From Echinometra lucunter (taxonomy: Eukaryota > Echinodermata > Echinoidea > Camarodonta > Echinometridae), in assembly GCA_029962745.1 (NCBI GenBank), contig CM057154.1, positions 29,919,763 to 29,983,762 of the forward strand: a stretch of DNA of 64,000 nucleotides. Reading direction: 5' to 3'. Of the stretch, positions 50,864 through 63,186 are shown one piece after another. The position numbers and the translations under genes were made by a program. The first letter of the stretch is position 1. Each line of letters begins with the position of its first letter. The notes beneath the pieces are model-generated. The model was not told the DNA's origin, did not search any database, and was given only the letters and a program-made list of their open reading frames with translations.

Positions 50864-50996
50864 CTATATAGTTTCGTGGAATTCTCCGCAAGAGTTGACA
50901 ATAACCCTGCGATGAAATGTGATGCTTCTTTTGTTCGTTTACTGCTGATGTGAAGAGGTTTTTCATACCACATCGAGACCAAAGCTGATCACGTGA
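50864..50996 (-). promoter_or_regulatory. Promoter of DNase copy B: TATA box and palindromic E-box
   Basis: The TATA-like CTATATAG (50871-50864) and palindrome TCACGTGA (50996-50989) have almost the same spacing to the start codon as in copy A. A few substitutions and small indels lie between them while both motifs are unchanged. Confidence 0.5.
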
Positions 50997-52126
50997 TGTC
51001 AAGTGGAAACGCTCATAGAATTGAATAATTCACGGCCTTCCATTATTATACTTCCTCCTCTCACTTTCAATAATTAATACTTGACAGGTTTTGTGTTCGA
51101 GCTCGTGATCTTTCTCCCGCCCGCCCCCCCCCCCCCCCCCTCTGTCTACCATGCACCTTTTCCATCTTTATATCATTCTCTCATCTTTCCATCCACCTCC
51201 TCTGTCTCTCTCTCTCTCTCTCTCTCCCTCCCTCTGTCTACCATGCACCTTTTCCATCTTTATATCAGTCTCTCATCTTTCCATTCACCTCCTCTCTCTC
51301 CCTCCCCCTCCCTTTCTCTCTCTCTCTCTCTCTCTCACTCTCTCACACGCTCACTCTTTCTCTCAATTTGTCAATATTTCTGTATACCTTTTCCTTCTAT
51401 CTTTCCTTTTCGTTTTTAGTCTTTCTTTTTTTTTTCGTTTGTCTCTATTATGTCCCACAGTTATTTGTTGGTCAGAAGGGAACAAGCTATCTATGATTTT
51501 ATCTATCATCTCCACTTTCTTTAACACTCCTGTCTCATGAATAAACACGAATGTTTGAGTCATTACGGATGAAAATTAGCCAAATTTTATTTTTGGATAC
51601 AATAATTCTTTGCCATATTCCCATTGCATCGATCTGCAGCATGTATCAAAATTGCATTCCATGGAAATTATTTCATAATATTCTGTGTTTATTATTATTA
51701 TTACTGGCAAAACTTTAACATTTATTTGAAGCATTATTCATTTCTCCTGTGCGATACCCCAGAAAAGGCGATGGCCACTCCAAATAATTATACCGGGATC
51801 TAATTTTTAACTCTTAGGCCTATATTCTCTTAACTACAGGGTGGATAAGCTCCAAACTAAACATGAAGAATAGTGCATATTACTGAGTGTTAATTCTGCA
51901 ATATATACATAATCATTTTACGTGGAAATTCAACTTTTCCATCACAAATTACTATAAGCAGAAGCTGGAACCGTACATTCATAAATTTTAGACTACGATT
52001 CATAATGCATAAAGAAGTGCAGCTTTTCCTCATTGTACTATATAATTTGAATCATGCAGTGTTGGTTTAATTTGGGTTGATTTTATTTTCCGCGTATTAA
52101 AAACGAATTGGGTTCAACGGTACTAG

Positions 52127-52567
52127 GACATCTCCCCCGGAGGACAACTCCCCCGGGGACAACTCCCACCTGACAACTCCCCCGGAGGACAGCTCCCCCG
52201 GAGGACAACTCCCCCGGAGGACAAGTCCCCTGGAGCACGACTCCCCCGCAGGACGGGTCCCCCGGAGGACATCTCCCCCGGGGGACAACTCCCCCGGAGG
52301 ACAACTCCCCCGAGGACAACTCCCCCGGTGGACAACTCCCCCTGAGGACAACTCCCCGGAGGACAACTCCCCGGAGGACAGCTCCCCCCGAGGACAACTC
52401 CCCCGAGGACAACTCCCCCCGAGGACAACTCCCCCGGAGGACAACTCCCCCGAGGACAACTCCCCCAGAGGACAAATCCCCAGGAGGTCAACTTCCACAG
52501 GAGGTCAACTTCCCCGGGAACGACTCCCATCTGACAACTCCCCCGGAGGACATCCCCCCTCCCCCCC
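52127..52567. repeat. Left-arm tandem array of 15-16 bp units
   Basis: About 28 units of 'ggacaactcccccgga' with substitutions and one-base length changes. Open frames across it encode Gly/Ser/Cys/Leu-rich repeats on the minus strand and are artefacts of the repeat. Confidence 0.85.
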
Positions 52568-53359
52568 CCCCCCCCCACTTTGAGGACAAGATTAATGACC
52601 GGAGGAAATTTAATTTTATGACCACGTCTGGCACGTGAGGAGCGGTAAAAATTTTTACTTTTCTTTTTTTAAATAAAATCAAACTTAAGTAATTGATCAA
52701 GTATTTTTATTACACCTTTCCCGGAGGAGAGCAGCTCCTCGAGGATGACAAACGGGGATTGGGGAGGGGTAGAAGGTTGTTACTAGTATAATAAGCTATA
52801 CAGTAATTTGTCGCTGTAATTGCTAACTTTTTTGAAAATTTCCAACCTTTTGCTCCCATTTTATCGAGGAGCAAAAGAAAATAAAAACTCTAGTAATGGG
52901 TACGCTTTTCCACCCAAGGGTGTTGGGTTTGGCAGCTTCAGCGCCACACTCCCATCGGAACCAAATTTGATCATCAGAAGACAGAAAAGAAAGGAATAAA
53001 ATGAAGAAAGGAAAGTGAGGAACCTAAGTAGGAATCTACAAAAGTAGAGAATGGTGATCTAGTCGTAGTCTTCAGGAAAAGGGGGGAGATGGGCCACAAT
53101 CAAGCTTTAGAACAGAAGTCACTTCGCTCGATCAGCAGCTGTGATTGGGTCCCGTTCTTTTTTTTCCTAAATGCACAATTTTAGGCAAGATATCAAATAA
53201 AAAAATCTTACTTTTTAGGAGAGGGGTCAACTACCCCCCCCCCCCCCCCCCCCCCGAGATCCGGTATCCCACCCCCTTGTTAAACTCAGTGACTACAAAT
53301 GAAAATAAAACCTTAACGGAATTTTATACTGAATGCATGTATTCTTAATTTCATTTTTG

Positions 53360-53775
53360 TTAACCCATTTGTGACAGAGGGTCCACATTATGTGGTTTGG
53401 TCTAATAACTTTTGATGCAGAACCCTAAAAATCATACCAAATACATGAGCAGAAAGAGCAAAAAATTCTACACAAACTGTGCCCATTTTGATTGCGTTAA
53501 TATTCATTGTTTGATGCTGAAAATCTTTTAAAGGAAAATAAGCATTAAAATCCTTAAACTGGCAATGTGATAAAAAGTTTAGGATCACCGTTTTCCCCTG
53601 CAAATTGGCAACTTTTTGAATTCTAATCATAATTTCTGTCAATTTATATTCATTTCAAATACATGACGTTTTATAAGAAAATGTAGCAATAAAATAAAAA
53701 TGTTAGTGTTGCCAATTTGAAGAATAAAAGCTGATCAAATTAGGCTTTAAATAATTCCTGTCACGAATGGGTTAA
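53360..53775. mobile_element. TTAA-flanked MITE nested in the foldback element
   Basis: TTAA at 53360-53363 and 53772-53775 borders inverted ends CCCATTTGTGACAG and CTGTCACGAATGGG (one mismatch). TTAA target sites and CCC-starting ends are typical of the piggyBac superfamily. The ~408-bp interior has no transposase. It lies in the spacer between the two foldback arms. Confidence 0.65.
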
Positions 53776-54840
53776 AGGACTTGTGCTTCTACGTATTTAG
53801 CGTCCAGCGAACATGTGCGACTATCATTCTTTGCGCTGAAACCACATGAAAACATTAATTATAAAGTACCTCATTCAAGAGTAAAAGATAAACAAAAAGG
53901 AAAAGTCATTGTTAGATTCTTATGATTTGACAAATTTGGACACATAATTGAGCTTTGATATCTAAATTCGCTGATGAAATTAATCATTTTTTCTTACTTA
54001 GAATATCTACATTCAGCTGACCTGAAACCTAGAGGTTTTATGTATTTGTTCTTCTTATTATTTTTTTGATATATAGTCGTTTCGATCCATCACTTCGTCT
54101 TCTAATGTAATCATCCAGGCCCAACCCTCCGAACATTATGCCATAACCTTAAAGGTTCTCATTTGAGGGGGGGGGGGAGGGGTCGACCGCTCCCCTAAGA
54201 AGTAAGATTTTTATATGATATCTTGCCTGAAAATTGTGAATTTAGATTTGTTTAAAGGAACGGGACCCAATCACGGCTGCTGATCGAGCGAAGTGACTTC
54301 TATTCTTAAGCTTGATTGTGGCCCATCTCCCCCTTTTCCTGAAGACTACAACTATATACACCATTCTCTACTTTTGTAGCTTCCTACTTAGGTTCCTCAC
54401 TTTCCTTTCTTCATTTTATTCCTTTCTTTTCTCTCTTCTCATGATCAGATTTGGTTCCGATGGGAGTGTGCCGCTGTAGCTGTCAAACCCAACACCCTTG
54501 GGTGGAAAAGCGTACCCATTACTAGAGTTTTTATTTTCTTGAATGTGTACTTGGGGGCAAAAATGGGAGCTAAAGGGGGGATATTTTTCAAAAAAGTTAG
54601 CAATTAGAGCGACAAATTACCTAATACTTTATTAAACGAATAACAACACTCTACCCCTCGCCCATCCCCGTTTGTCATACCCGAGGAGCTGTTCTCCTCC
54701 GGGAGAGTTGTAATAAAAACAAAAAATACTGGATTAATTACTTAAGTTTGATTTATAAAAAAGGAAAGATTTATTTTACAGTTCCTCACGAGCAAGGCGT
54801 TGTCATAAAAACAAAATTTCATGCGTAATTTTGTCCTTAA

Positions 54841-55060
54841 AGGGGGAGGATGTCCTCCCGGGGAGTTGTGTGATGGGAGTCATCCCGGGTAGTTTTGCTC
54901 CGGGGGAGTTGTCCTGCGGGGGAGTTGTCCTGCGGGGGAGTTGTCCTCCGGGGGAGATGTCCTTCGGGGGACCCGTCCTGCGGGGGAATTGTCCTCCGGG
55001 GAGTTGTTAGGTGGTAGTCGTCCCCGGGGGTGTTGTCCTCCGGGGAAGTTGTCCTGATAC
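54841..55060. repeat. Right-arm tandem array of 15-16 bp units
   Basis: About 13 units in the opposite orientation ('tccgggggagttgtcc'), fewer and more diverged than in the left arm. Confidence 0.85.
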
Positions 55061-55170
55061 GGGGTTCAACGTACATCAATCCTGTAAAAAGTAAGTCAAA
55101 AGTAAAAAAACAAAATATATAAATCTCTTCGGGTAGAAAGGTCCTTTTAGATGCATTATTATAATTCAGT

Positions 55171-55398
55171 ACCCTTAAAAATTCCGAGACAGATGAACCC
55201 GGGAAAGAGTCCGTTGGGGTCACATTCCGATCCGGGTCAAAAATGACCTGGAATAGGTCAGATGTGACCCAGAAGCAAGTCTTTTTGACCCTATACCGAG
55301 TCATTCATGATCCTATTCCGGGTCACTTTTGACCCGGAATGGAGTGTGGCCCCAACAGACTCTTTTCCGGGTCAATCTGACTCGGAATTTTTAAGAGT
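55171..55398. mobile_element. GGGTCA-rich MITE, copy in unit C
   Basis: Third copy of the element at 18,707-18,926, at the corresponding position of unit C. This shows that it predates all duplications. Confidence 0.6.
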
Positions 55399-56087
55399 GA
55401 GGGTCCAGAGTTGGCGCCTATCAAGAAACAAAATAACAATAATTCTTTAAAAAACAACGAACATCAAATCAAGGACAAGGTCAGATGGGCTTATAATATT
55501 TCTAGGCTCCAATCCCTTGACCGTATCATGAAAAAAATGATACATGTACCGTACATCAAATTCAACTTTAAAACACATAATTGCTTTTCCTTCTGGTTTA
55601 TGGACCATTAGAGAGATCAAATCTGGGTGAAAACGTAACTGGGACGCATTAAAAAGATGTCAAGTATAAAGAAAGCACAAACAGCAACAACAAAAATAAT
55701 GCCATTTTACCCTCCAATATTCTCTCTGCCTACTTAAAGCTTATAAATCCTCAGATATTGTGCTCCCCCCCCCCCACCCCCTGATTTCCGCCATGGGCAT
55801 AACATTTTCATGTTCCAGCCTCTACGTGTCCGTTATCGCTTTGTTCTCTACTTTATAAATCAAAATGAAAAGATTGGCGGAGTGGAACCGATCGGTTGGC
55901 CCACCGTTGCGCTGCGTTAAACTTGCTCCCCCCCCCCCCCCCCCCCGTGGATTTGATGTTGGCCTAAAATTGTTGTGCGACATCGACGTTCAAGCAAACG
56001 TTGATCCATCTTAATTACGCTCTATAATTATGTAGAGGTGCAAAACGATTAACAAAAGTACTGCCGTGATTGAAATGATGAAGTTAA

Positions 56088-57374
56088 TCAAATACGGTTT
56101 CCATAGACACGTTTGTTGGAGCACTTTTCGACCCGCTGTATGGCTGATGAATATTGCTCCCAGGGTTTTGTGAGCAATGCACACACTGTCCCGCCTCCAC
56201 GTTTGAACTGACTCCCCTGGAAAAAAAAAAGAAAGAAAGAAAGAAAAAACAGAATGAAAAAGAAAATCCAATTACCGTCATGAAGACAGGCGGCTGATGC
56301 AGTGGTGACCTAGGAATGGAGGAATGACACTGTGCGCCCTTGAAAAATTAAATAATCAAACTTTTGCCTCATAACAAAACGATATTTATTCCTGAATTTT
56401 TGGTCACCAACAATGTCTTGAAAACTAATACATTTTGTTTCGGTGTTCTATCTGTCAAATCAGGTCACAAGTAAAATGTAAGTTTTAAATCCAGGAGCAT
56501 ATATTACTCGATCAGTATACCACTGAATACCCTTTTTTGTATACTGCCATCCTCTCAACCAGTGGCGGATTTAAAGGGGCCACAACTCGCCTCCTGTTTT
56601 ATAACCACATCTGGCATTAAAGTACACCAAACTATGCCCCTATCTCCACCCCACTGTGTTTGTGCCTTCCCTTCCTGTAGCACACAATGTTTTCTTCTGT
56701 TTCTCTATCCAGAGGGAGTTTTTTATATAAAATAAAAATTTCTCCCATAGAACTTTGTACACGTGACTCGGACCGAGGCCAAGGCCAAGGCCGGCAAAAA
56801 GTGGCCTCGAGGCCGGCCTCGACTCCATCCCTGTTATTTTCCTACTTATTCATGCATTCTCCCAGCTCCCCAATCCCAATCAGCAATATCATCACCATAT
56901 AAGCACCACTCACTATCATTCTGAACGCACCGACCGATCCCCATACCTACCGTTCTGTTGATATCTCCAATGCACACCCACTTCTTATCCTTGCCGATGG
57001 CCCACTTGGAGTGATCCACGGTTTCTTTGTACTCCGGTACGGTGGGGAATCCTACATACTGCACATTCTCCACGTGGTAGCTGCCGTTGCAGAAGGATGG
57101 CAGCTTAGAAGGTGGGTGCATCCACGTCTCCACGTAGAGATTATCCCCAAGGACAGGCGCCACCAAGTACCAGTACAGATCTTGGAAAGTATCATGAAAA
57201 TGAAAAATCTGTTGAAGGGCACATAGTAAAAAGGGAACATAATACTTCTCAACTGTCACGCAACAATAGGAACGAAATGATCTCAGGATTATCTTCAAGT
57301 CATAAATGAATATTATACACGGTGGACATCATGCTCCCTTTACCCGTTCCCGCCAATTAATACTCGAACGATCT

Positions 57375-57423
<49 letters not shown>

Positions 57424-60400
57424 CTCACTTTCTCCCTCTTTCTCTCCCGCTATTCATCTCTCCTTCTCTCCCTCTCCCTCTTCTACTCTCTCTATCTCTC
57501 TCTCTCTCTTTTTCTCTCTCTTCCCCCTTTCTTTCTGCACCCGGCGCCCACTGTACAACATGTCCCAGCAGTGGCGTACCGTGGGTCTACGCATGGGCGG
57601 GGGGGGGGGGGGGGGCGGCACCGAGTGGAAAGTGTGTGCGGGTGGGTGTTTAATATTTATTATGTTATTTCTGTCATGTTATACCTTCCTCTATTATTTT
57701 GTTTACAAGCTGTATTATTTGAAAAAAAAGAGAAGATATTGTATAATCATGTATAATTTGAGATTATGATCCTTGAGTTATGTAATTAAGTTGCTTTTGT
57801 TTCATCAATTTATATGATTAAGTGTTCATGAATGTATCTTGTACCCATGATCTCTTTTTACATGATTTAATCTAATAATTTCATGTTTTGTGAATGTATA
57901 AGAGGAAGGAAATAAAATGTCTCTTAGAACGAAGAAAAAAATGTTAACAATTAATAACAGTTATCTCAAAAGAAGGTGTCTTCATGGAAGTGAAACGTTT
58001 TTAAATTTGGGGAAACTGACGAATCCTGCTAGATACCACCCTGTTTTTAAATTTTGCGAGCGATTCAAGAATTACAACTTTCTCTGCAATGAAAGACGTG
58101 TTATTTTGTTATCAAAATACGCTATCGGATCACTATAGGCCTATATGATATCTCAATAATATCTGGTCACCTCTCTGACTCTGTTTTGGCACGTTCCTAT
58201 TGTTTGCTGTCAGAAACCAATCTGTTTCTAAATGTTATGAGCGAGCAAAGCGGGCAAGGAAATACGTACTCTTTCTAATGGTAGAAGTAGTAACTCCTTC
58301 AGTAAATTACATTATGAAATATCTAAATTATTTATTCGGTAGCCTCACTCGCCCAATTCGTTTGCTTTAATGCAGCGAGCGAAGAAAAATATACTCTTTT
58401 TCATGGTAGAAGTGCTATTTCGTCATCGAAATACATTTTAGCCCTATAAGATATCAAAATAATCTATTCGATCACCTGTGTGCGGAATGTGACTCCATTT
58501 ACCTCGCTCACACCCTAAACCATTCTGTTTTTTTACGAGCGAACAAAGTCAGCGACCCCCACCCCCTCCCCCCATATGTATGGATTCGTTACAAAATGCA
58601 GATTTTTTTTTTCATTTTTTTTTAACCCACCTCACTGCCCAAATATTAGGATACATTTCTAATTGCTTTTGAAATAAGCTGATTGCCGTACCCGAAATCA
58701 TCTGTTTCTAGCTTCTAAGAGCGAGAGTAGCCAGCTAGCGAACAAAAATATGGGAATTTTTGTTTTTATCTTAGGCCATTATTTACTGAAAGTGTATCTA
58801 TTTTTAGGTAAACTTACCGCTCGATTTTTTGAAGTAAAATCCAAATGTGGATATAATATTCTATGAGTGGAAGAAGCCTATGACATAAGAATGAGATACA
58901 AGATGCAAACTCCTTTCATAAGAATAGTAATTATCATCGGCGTTGGTTAAGTTACTTTTCAGTAACTTAACCAATGTCGATGATAGGGAGCGAAGCGAGC
59001 GAGCGCTTCCTGATATTCCATTTTACTTTTCCTTGTTTCCCCCTTTTGTTATCTCTTTCTCTTTTCTTTTCTTTTTTTTTTGACAGCCGAATGGGGGCAC
59101 GTGTGCCCCCCCCCCCCCTAGTTATAATGTCCCAGTATCTGTTTCATTTTCCTATACTGCGCTCGCTGCGGTGCTGGAAGTTTCAATGAATAAGTGCATG
59201 GATTAATAAATAAACACAATATACCCCAAATAGATTTTGTTTAAAAAATCATCATCAAGAAGAAACAGTTAACCGTTGTTTACCTTGATGAAATTCGGTA
59301 AACTTGGCAAAGCTGGTGAATGATTGTCCAGCAAGTGAAGTTAGCAGGACGGTGCTATTCCATGGAGGTTGTTGAACTGATTCACCCTTAGATACTTCCA
59401 CAAAATCCGAGAATTTCGATTGGAATGACAACGGTATATTCCAGTCGTATACACCGGGGTAGTTGTAGAGCAGCTGGTTTCCTGCATGTATTTAGAAGAA
59501 AACAAGCAAAATGAATCACTGTTGATCGACCGTCATGAGGGGAGCCTGTATACATGCATGGATCTTATGTTCTCATAAGATCCATGATACATGCCGCATC
59601 CAAACGAAATAACCCCTAGACAATATTCCTCTAAAATATTACCCAATGACAACAATCCCTTGACAATGATGGACATGCAATACCCCGGAAAATAACATTA
59701 TACCCATATACCCCAGGGTGATTATCCCTCACATCTATACCCGAATAAACTCAGTGGCGTAACAGCCGGGGGCCCCCCCCCCCCCCCCCCCGAAGGATTT
59801 CAACGGGAAAATCCACCAAACCACCGGGAAAAATGAAAGGAAGGGAAAGGAAGAAAAGGAAGGGAGAAAGGAAAAGGAAGAATAGGGAAACACAAGAAAT
59901 GAGGGAGAATTTAGTACCAAAACACCAGAGCTTCCAGGGGCTTCACTCCCTGGACCCCCGCAGGGGCTTTGCCTCTGGACCCTCATCAGAGGCCCTAAGG
60001 CGGGCCCCTGGGCCCAACCCGCTACGGGCATCGCGACAAGCTACTCGCTGTGCGGGCTCACCCCCGCATATTCTAGACTTAGTTACCTTATGCTTCTTTC
60101 AGAAAGGAACACAGTTACATTTTAATAATTGACTTATCACTGAAATTACCATTTGACACCAAATTGCACCCTAAGAAACTACAATACTCAAGACTCTTCC
60201 GGATCAGTTCGATCTGTATTAAATTGAAGGAGAAAACTTGTGAGTTATCAAAATTGGAAATGTAAGAAAATCATTTTCTTTATATCCATAGCAAGTGGGG
60301 CAGCATAAAGTTTAATTAGATGGCCCTTTGTTGTTTTTAAGAGAAGAGTGAGAGCCCCTTCCGAAAGAAATTTGTTTTCAAATTTTGTATCATGGGAAAT

Positions 60401-62653
60401 GTGCAACCTCTCTTCCTTCTGTAAATTTCTCCCAATGTTTACGGGCCGTCTGGCATTTCATCCCAACGGATTTCGTTTTGACAAGGTTTAGTGCATAATG
60501 TTCAAGATGTGTTGAATTCAATGTAGACTTTGTGGCCCTTTTGGGAGACTCTGCCCAGAGTCCAGGGGCTACTCCGGCCCTCGGGGGCTACGTTCGGGCT
60601 GACAGGCTTTTAAAGGAGATGGATAGTCCAAGTAACTTTAAGGTAAAATGTGGTGACTATTTTAGGAAGAACAACATGCTCCTGACATTTGTTTCGCTTA
60701 AAAATGAAAGTCCATCGTTTAATTTGGATCCTCTTCATAGTGCAGTCCCTTATAGAGTGGGGTTGGTGGCAATGAATCTCCATCACATTCTCCCGTGAAC
60801 ACTCGATCTATAACCTCTTCATAACTATAGTCCACTCCATTTCTTGATGAAATGTATGTTTTCAAAATTTTCACGGCTTTGCTTTCATTACACAACGATC
60901 ACGATCTAAAATTCTCATTGGTGATTTTACCTATTACCATATCTCACAGATAATGTTCACATATGATTCGATTCAAAAGGTTTCAACGCTAATAAAATTT
61001 CTTGAGGTTGATTTTTTTAAATATTCTTGGCCATCAAGTTCATGCCGCGGAATTCTAACTCAAATAATAAGGGCGCAGTTCTGAAAGCAAAAGGAAAAAG
61101 TTCCTCAGCTTTTGGGGGCCGGAAGTGCCATTTCAGAGGCCATTTCACTCCCAAATCCCCTGACAAGTAACAACAACGACAACAACAACAACAACAGTGT
61201 TTTGTGGTGTGTTTTTGTTGTTGTTTTTTTTTGGGTTTTTTTTTTTTTTGGGCCACTGCATGATCTGACAAGACCGGGACGCCCCCCCCCCTAATGGTTT
61301 TCGCCCATGATAATGTCGATAAAAAGTGAGGGGATGTTCACACTTACCGACTTCGACGAACTGATCGGCCTTCATAGAAATGCACAGCATGGATTGACCG
61401 TATTTACATGCACTGTTAGGCCAGATGTAACTATTCTTTGTAAGATCCGGGAACGCGGGTATGCTATGAATCAGCCAAAATCCAGATTCGTTGTCAAATG
61501 CAATTACACCTACAAAACATGAGAGAGGGTTAAAAAGTAAACTTAATGAGAATGAAATAAACCGAGTATTTTGGAATTCAAACACAGTTCAAATTATCTA
61601 AATAAATAGCTCTTAAAACGGCAACGAAGTGTGTGAATAAAAATATGAATGCACGTTGTCTGATATGCTTTTCTTCATTTGCACTTCTCTTCTGTAATTT
61701 TATTAACCTAGCTTTATTAGCCTAATCATCTTTTCAGATTTTCGTGTTCCTTTTTTTCTGGGGTGCACTGATGTAATGATTATCATCGAAATATAGTAAT
61801 CATACAAACTCTTCAGAAACGAAACAAAACCAAACAAAGCAAAGCAAAACAAAACAAAAAATAAAACAAAAGAAAACAAAAACATCAGGCTGTCTGCTAT
61901 CTTTGGAATTGATTTAAGCTGCAATACATGTATAACGATAGCGATGTAGACATGAGATTGCATTATATGCCTTTTGACTTATTGAGGAAAAAATACGCAA
62001 TGTAAAGAAGATGTTAGTACCTTTCGTATGTCCTCTAGACCTGTCGGCCAACGTTCCGTTTGGATACCTATCGTTATACATCATGTACAGAACATCCTAT
62101 AGCGGAAATATAGATGGTATATTTATGAAGTGGAAAATTGCTAAATCCGAGTTATCATAGTCAGAAAAATAAAACTTGATCAGTAAACTTTCCAAAGTAA
62201 AATCATTCATTAAACCCAAAGTGCCCTATATTTATTTCTCAAAGTCCATTTCATTTCATTATAATATCATTTTGATTATTAATTGATCCTTAGATAATTC
62301 ATTATTTCATCCCCATCATAGACACTCTTAGTAAGTTCAGTGGAATTGTTTTACTCCTCCAATTTCTTTTCTTTTCTTTCATACATTATTTTGTATTTGA
62401 TATGCATGCCCCCACCTAACACATATACTGTAACAGCTGTAATATATTTTGTATCGGAACTGAACCTACCGGACTTTGGTAGTTTTTATAGATCTGTTGT
62501 AGGGTATACCCCAATGCCTGGCTACTGTCGTTGAGAGAGACCTCTGAGAGAGAAAATGTTGGATTGTTGACATCCAAATACAGATGGGCGACTCCATCTT
62601 TAATCAAAGGGTTGCTGCTTTCGGTGTCCCGAGGCAACTTTTGAACGATGAAC
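56088..62653 (-). CDS. DNase II-like endonuclease, copy C (5' partial; exons 2-7)
   Basis: Minus-strand exons are 62653-62470, 62096-62021, 61509-61348, 59481-59284, 57180-56951 and 56216-56088. Exon 1 with the signal peptide is not in the window. Intron 1 in A is 6.9 kb, so exon 1 is expected beyond the right end. Exons 3 and 6 are each one codon longer than in A and B. Both HxK motifs, 'WVCIGDINR' and RGGGTVC are intact, and no stop interrupts the visible exons. Near the end of exon 7 a one-base insertion (about 56,113-56,118) changes the frame, so the last residues differ from copies A and B and the protein ends one codon sooner at TGA. That is outside the family signature and need not abolish activity. 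Divergence from A and B is several percent by eye. Confidence 0.82.
59755..60085. repeat. Dispersed repeat with poly-C block in intron 4 of copy C
   Basis: Starts 'gtggcgtaacagccggggg' followed by poly-C, and continues 'ccctaaggcgggcccctggg' to 'cccccgcatattctagactt'. This matches the repeat at 27,128-27,265 in unit A, but here it lies in a different intron, so it is an independent insertion. Confidence 0.6.
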
Positions 62654-62720
62654 CTGTAGGTATTGATTTCAAGAGCATTGCAAGTTTAGACTCCCCATAT
62701 CAGCTGAAAATGGGAATACC

Positions 62721-62935
62721 TTCAGTAAAATCCTTGGTTTTGATTGGCTAAGAAGCACTGGTCACTGACTGTCACTGTGTTAATTGTCAGAGAATGACAA
62801 CTTGTCAGTGATGACCAGTTTCATGAAACGTGCCCAGGTCTACACTTCTGGATGAAAATTTGCTTATTGCCATTTGGTCTAATGAGTTTTTCCACTACTA
62901 GTATCTTCACATGCATCTCAGTGTAAAATAAAATA
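62721..62935. repeat. Hairpin repeat plus single unit of the ~60-bp foldback repeat
   Basis: 'gcactggtcactgactgtca' (62,755) and 'tgacaacttgtcagtgatgaccagt' in reverse (to 62,820) form a hairpin; 'tttcatgaaacg' follows. Next is one unit of the 'tgccatttggtctaatga' / 'atcttcacatgcatctcagt' repeat known from units A and B. Homology to the DNase units ends at the left edge of this block. Confidence 0.5.
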
Positions 62936-63186
62936 CAAAAGAATTTTTACAATGAATCATAACACAAAGTAATTGTAATAGTCATTTACAAAACAAATGA
63001 TAAATTGTCGATTTTTTGTAACTCAGTTAAACATAAGATTTAATTAAAAAATAAGATTATTTGCAGAAGAAGGACTGCCATTATAAGCAATGTGCTTGAA
63101 AATATGGCAGCCCCAAATATTATGAAATAGATAACCATATCAAATAAGCAGAATGGAAAAATAACTAAATCCTGTATTAAGAGGGT
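62936..63186. other. AT-rich spacer before the LINE tail
   Basis: Nothing recognisable is present, only AT-rich sequence. Confidence 0.5.

Larger units (their letters stand above)
33891..51140. repeat. Tandem duplication unit B (about 17.25 kb, with gap)
   Basis: Collinear with unit A from 'tctgtctaccatg' to the poly-C tract before unit C. From about 36.8 kb rightwards it is nearly identical to unit A; for example 37,464-38,520 shows only isolated differences from 21,215-22,270. From 33.9 to about 36.7 kb it resembles unit C more. It contains a 500-N gap, an extra ~2-kb block (about 47,484-49,484) absent from unit A, and one extra 160-bp repeat unit. It lacks the LINE of unit A. Confidence 0.85.
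52120..55061. mobile_element. TU-like foldback transposon (2.9 kb) in unit C
   Basis: The ends GTACTAGGACA (52120) and TGTCCTGATAC (to 55060) are inverted. The arms are about 1.1 kb (left) and 0.9 kb (right). In each arm the outer domain is a tandem array of 15-16 bp 'ggacaactcccccgga' units and the inner domain is unique, for example 'agtaatgggtacgctt' near 52,893 mirrored near 54,510. The target is duplicated: GGGTTCAACG at 52110-52119 and 55062-55071, present once in unit B (34,757-34,766). Outer tandem repeats plus unique inner arms are the hallmark described for sea-urchin TU elements. No transposase is encoded, so it would depend on a helper. Confidence 0.8.
51141..62720. repeat. Tandem duplication unit C (partial, diverged)
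   Basis: Collinear with A and B from 'tctgtctaccatg' to just past exon 2 of the DNase gene. The first ~100 bases (poly-CT and 'taccatgcacctttt') are duplicated locally at 51,141 and 51,236. The unit lacks the 160-bp tandem array and the 234-bp MITE of A and B, and carries the foldback element at 52,120. After about 62,720 the sequence is no longer homologous to unit A; the expected intron 1 and exon 1 would lie beyond the window. Confidence 0.8.

Noticed and set aside
52083..52578. Three overlapping open frames of 130-151 codons, Gly/Ser/Leu/Cys-rich
   Set aside because: All are readings of the 15-16 bp tandem array of the foldback element; the unit length keeps several frames open at once.
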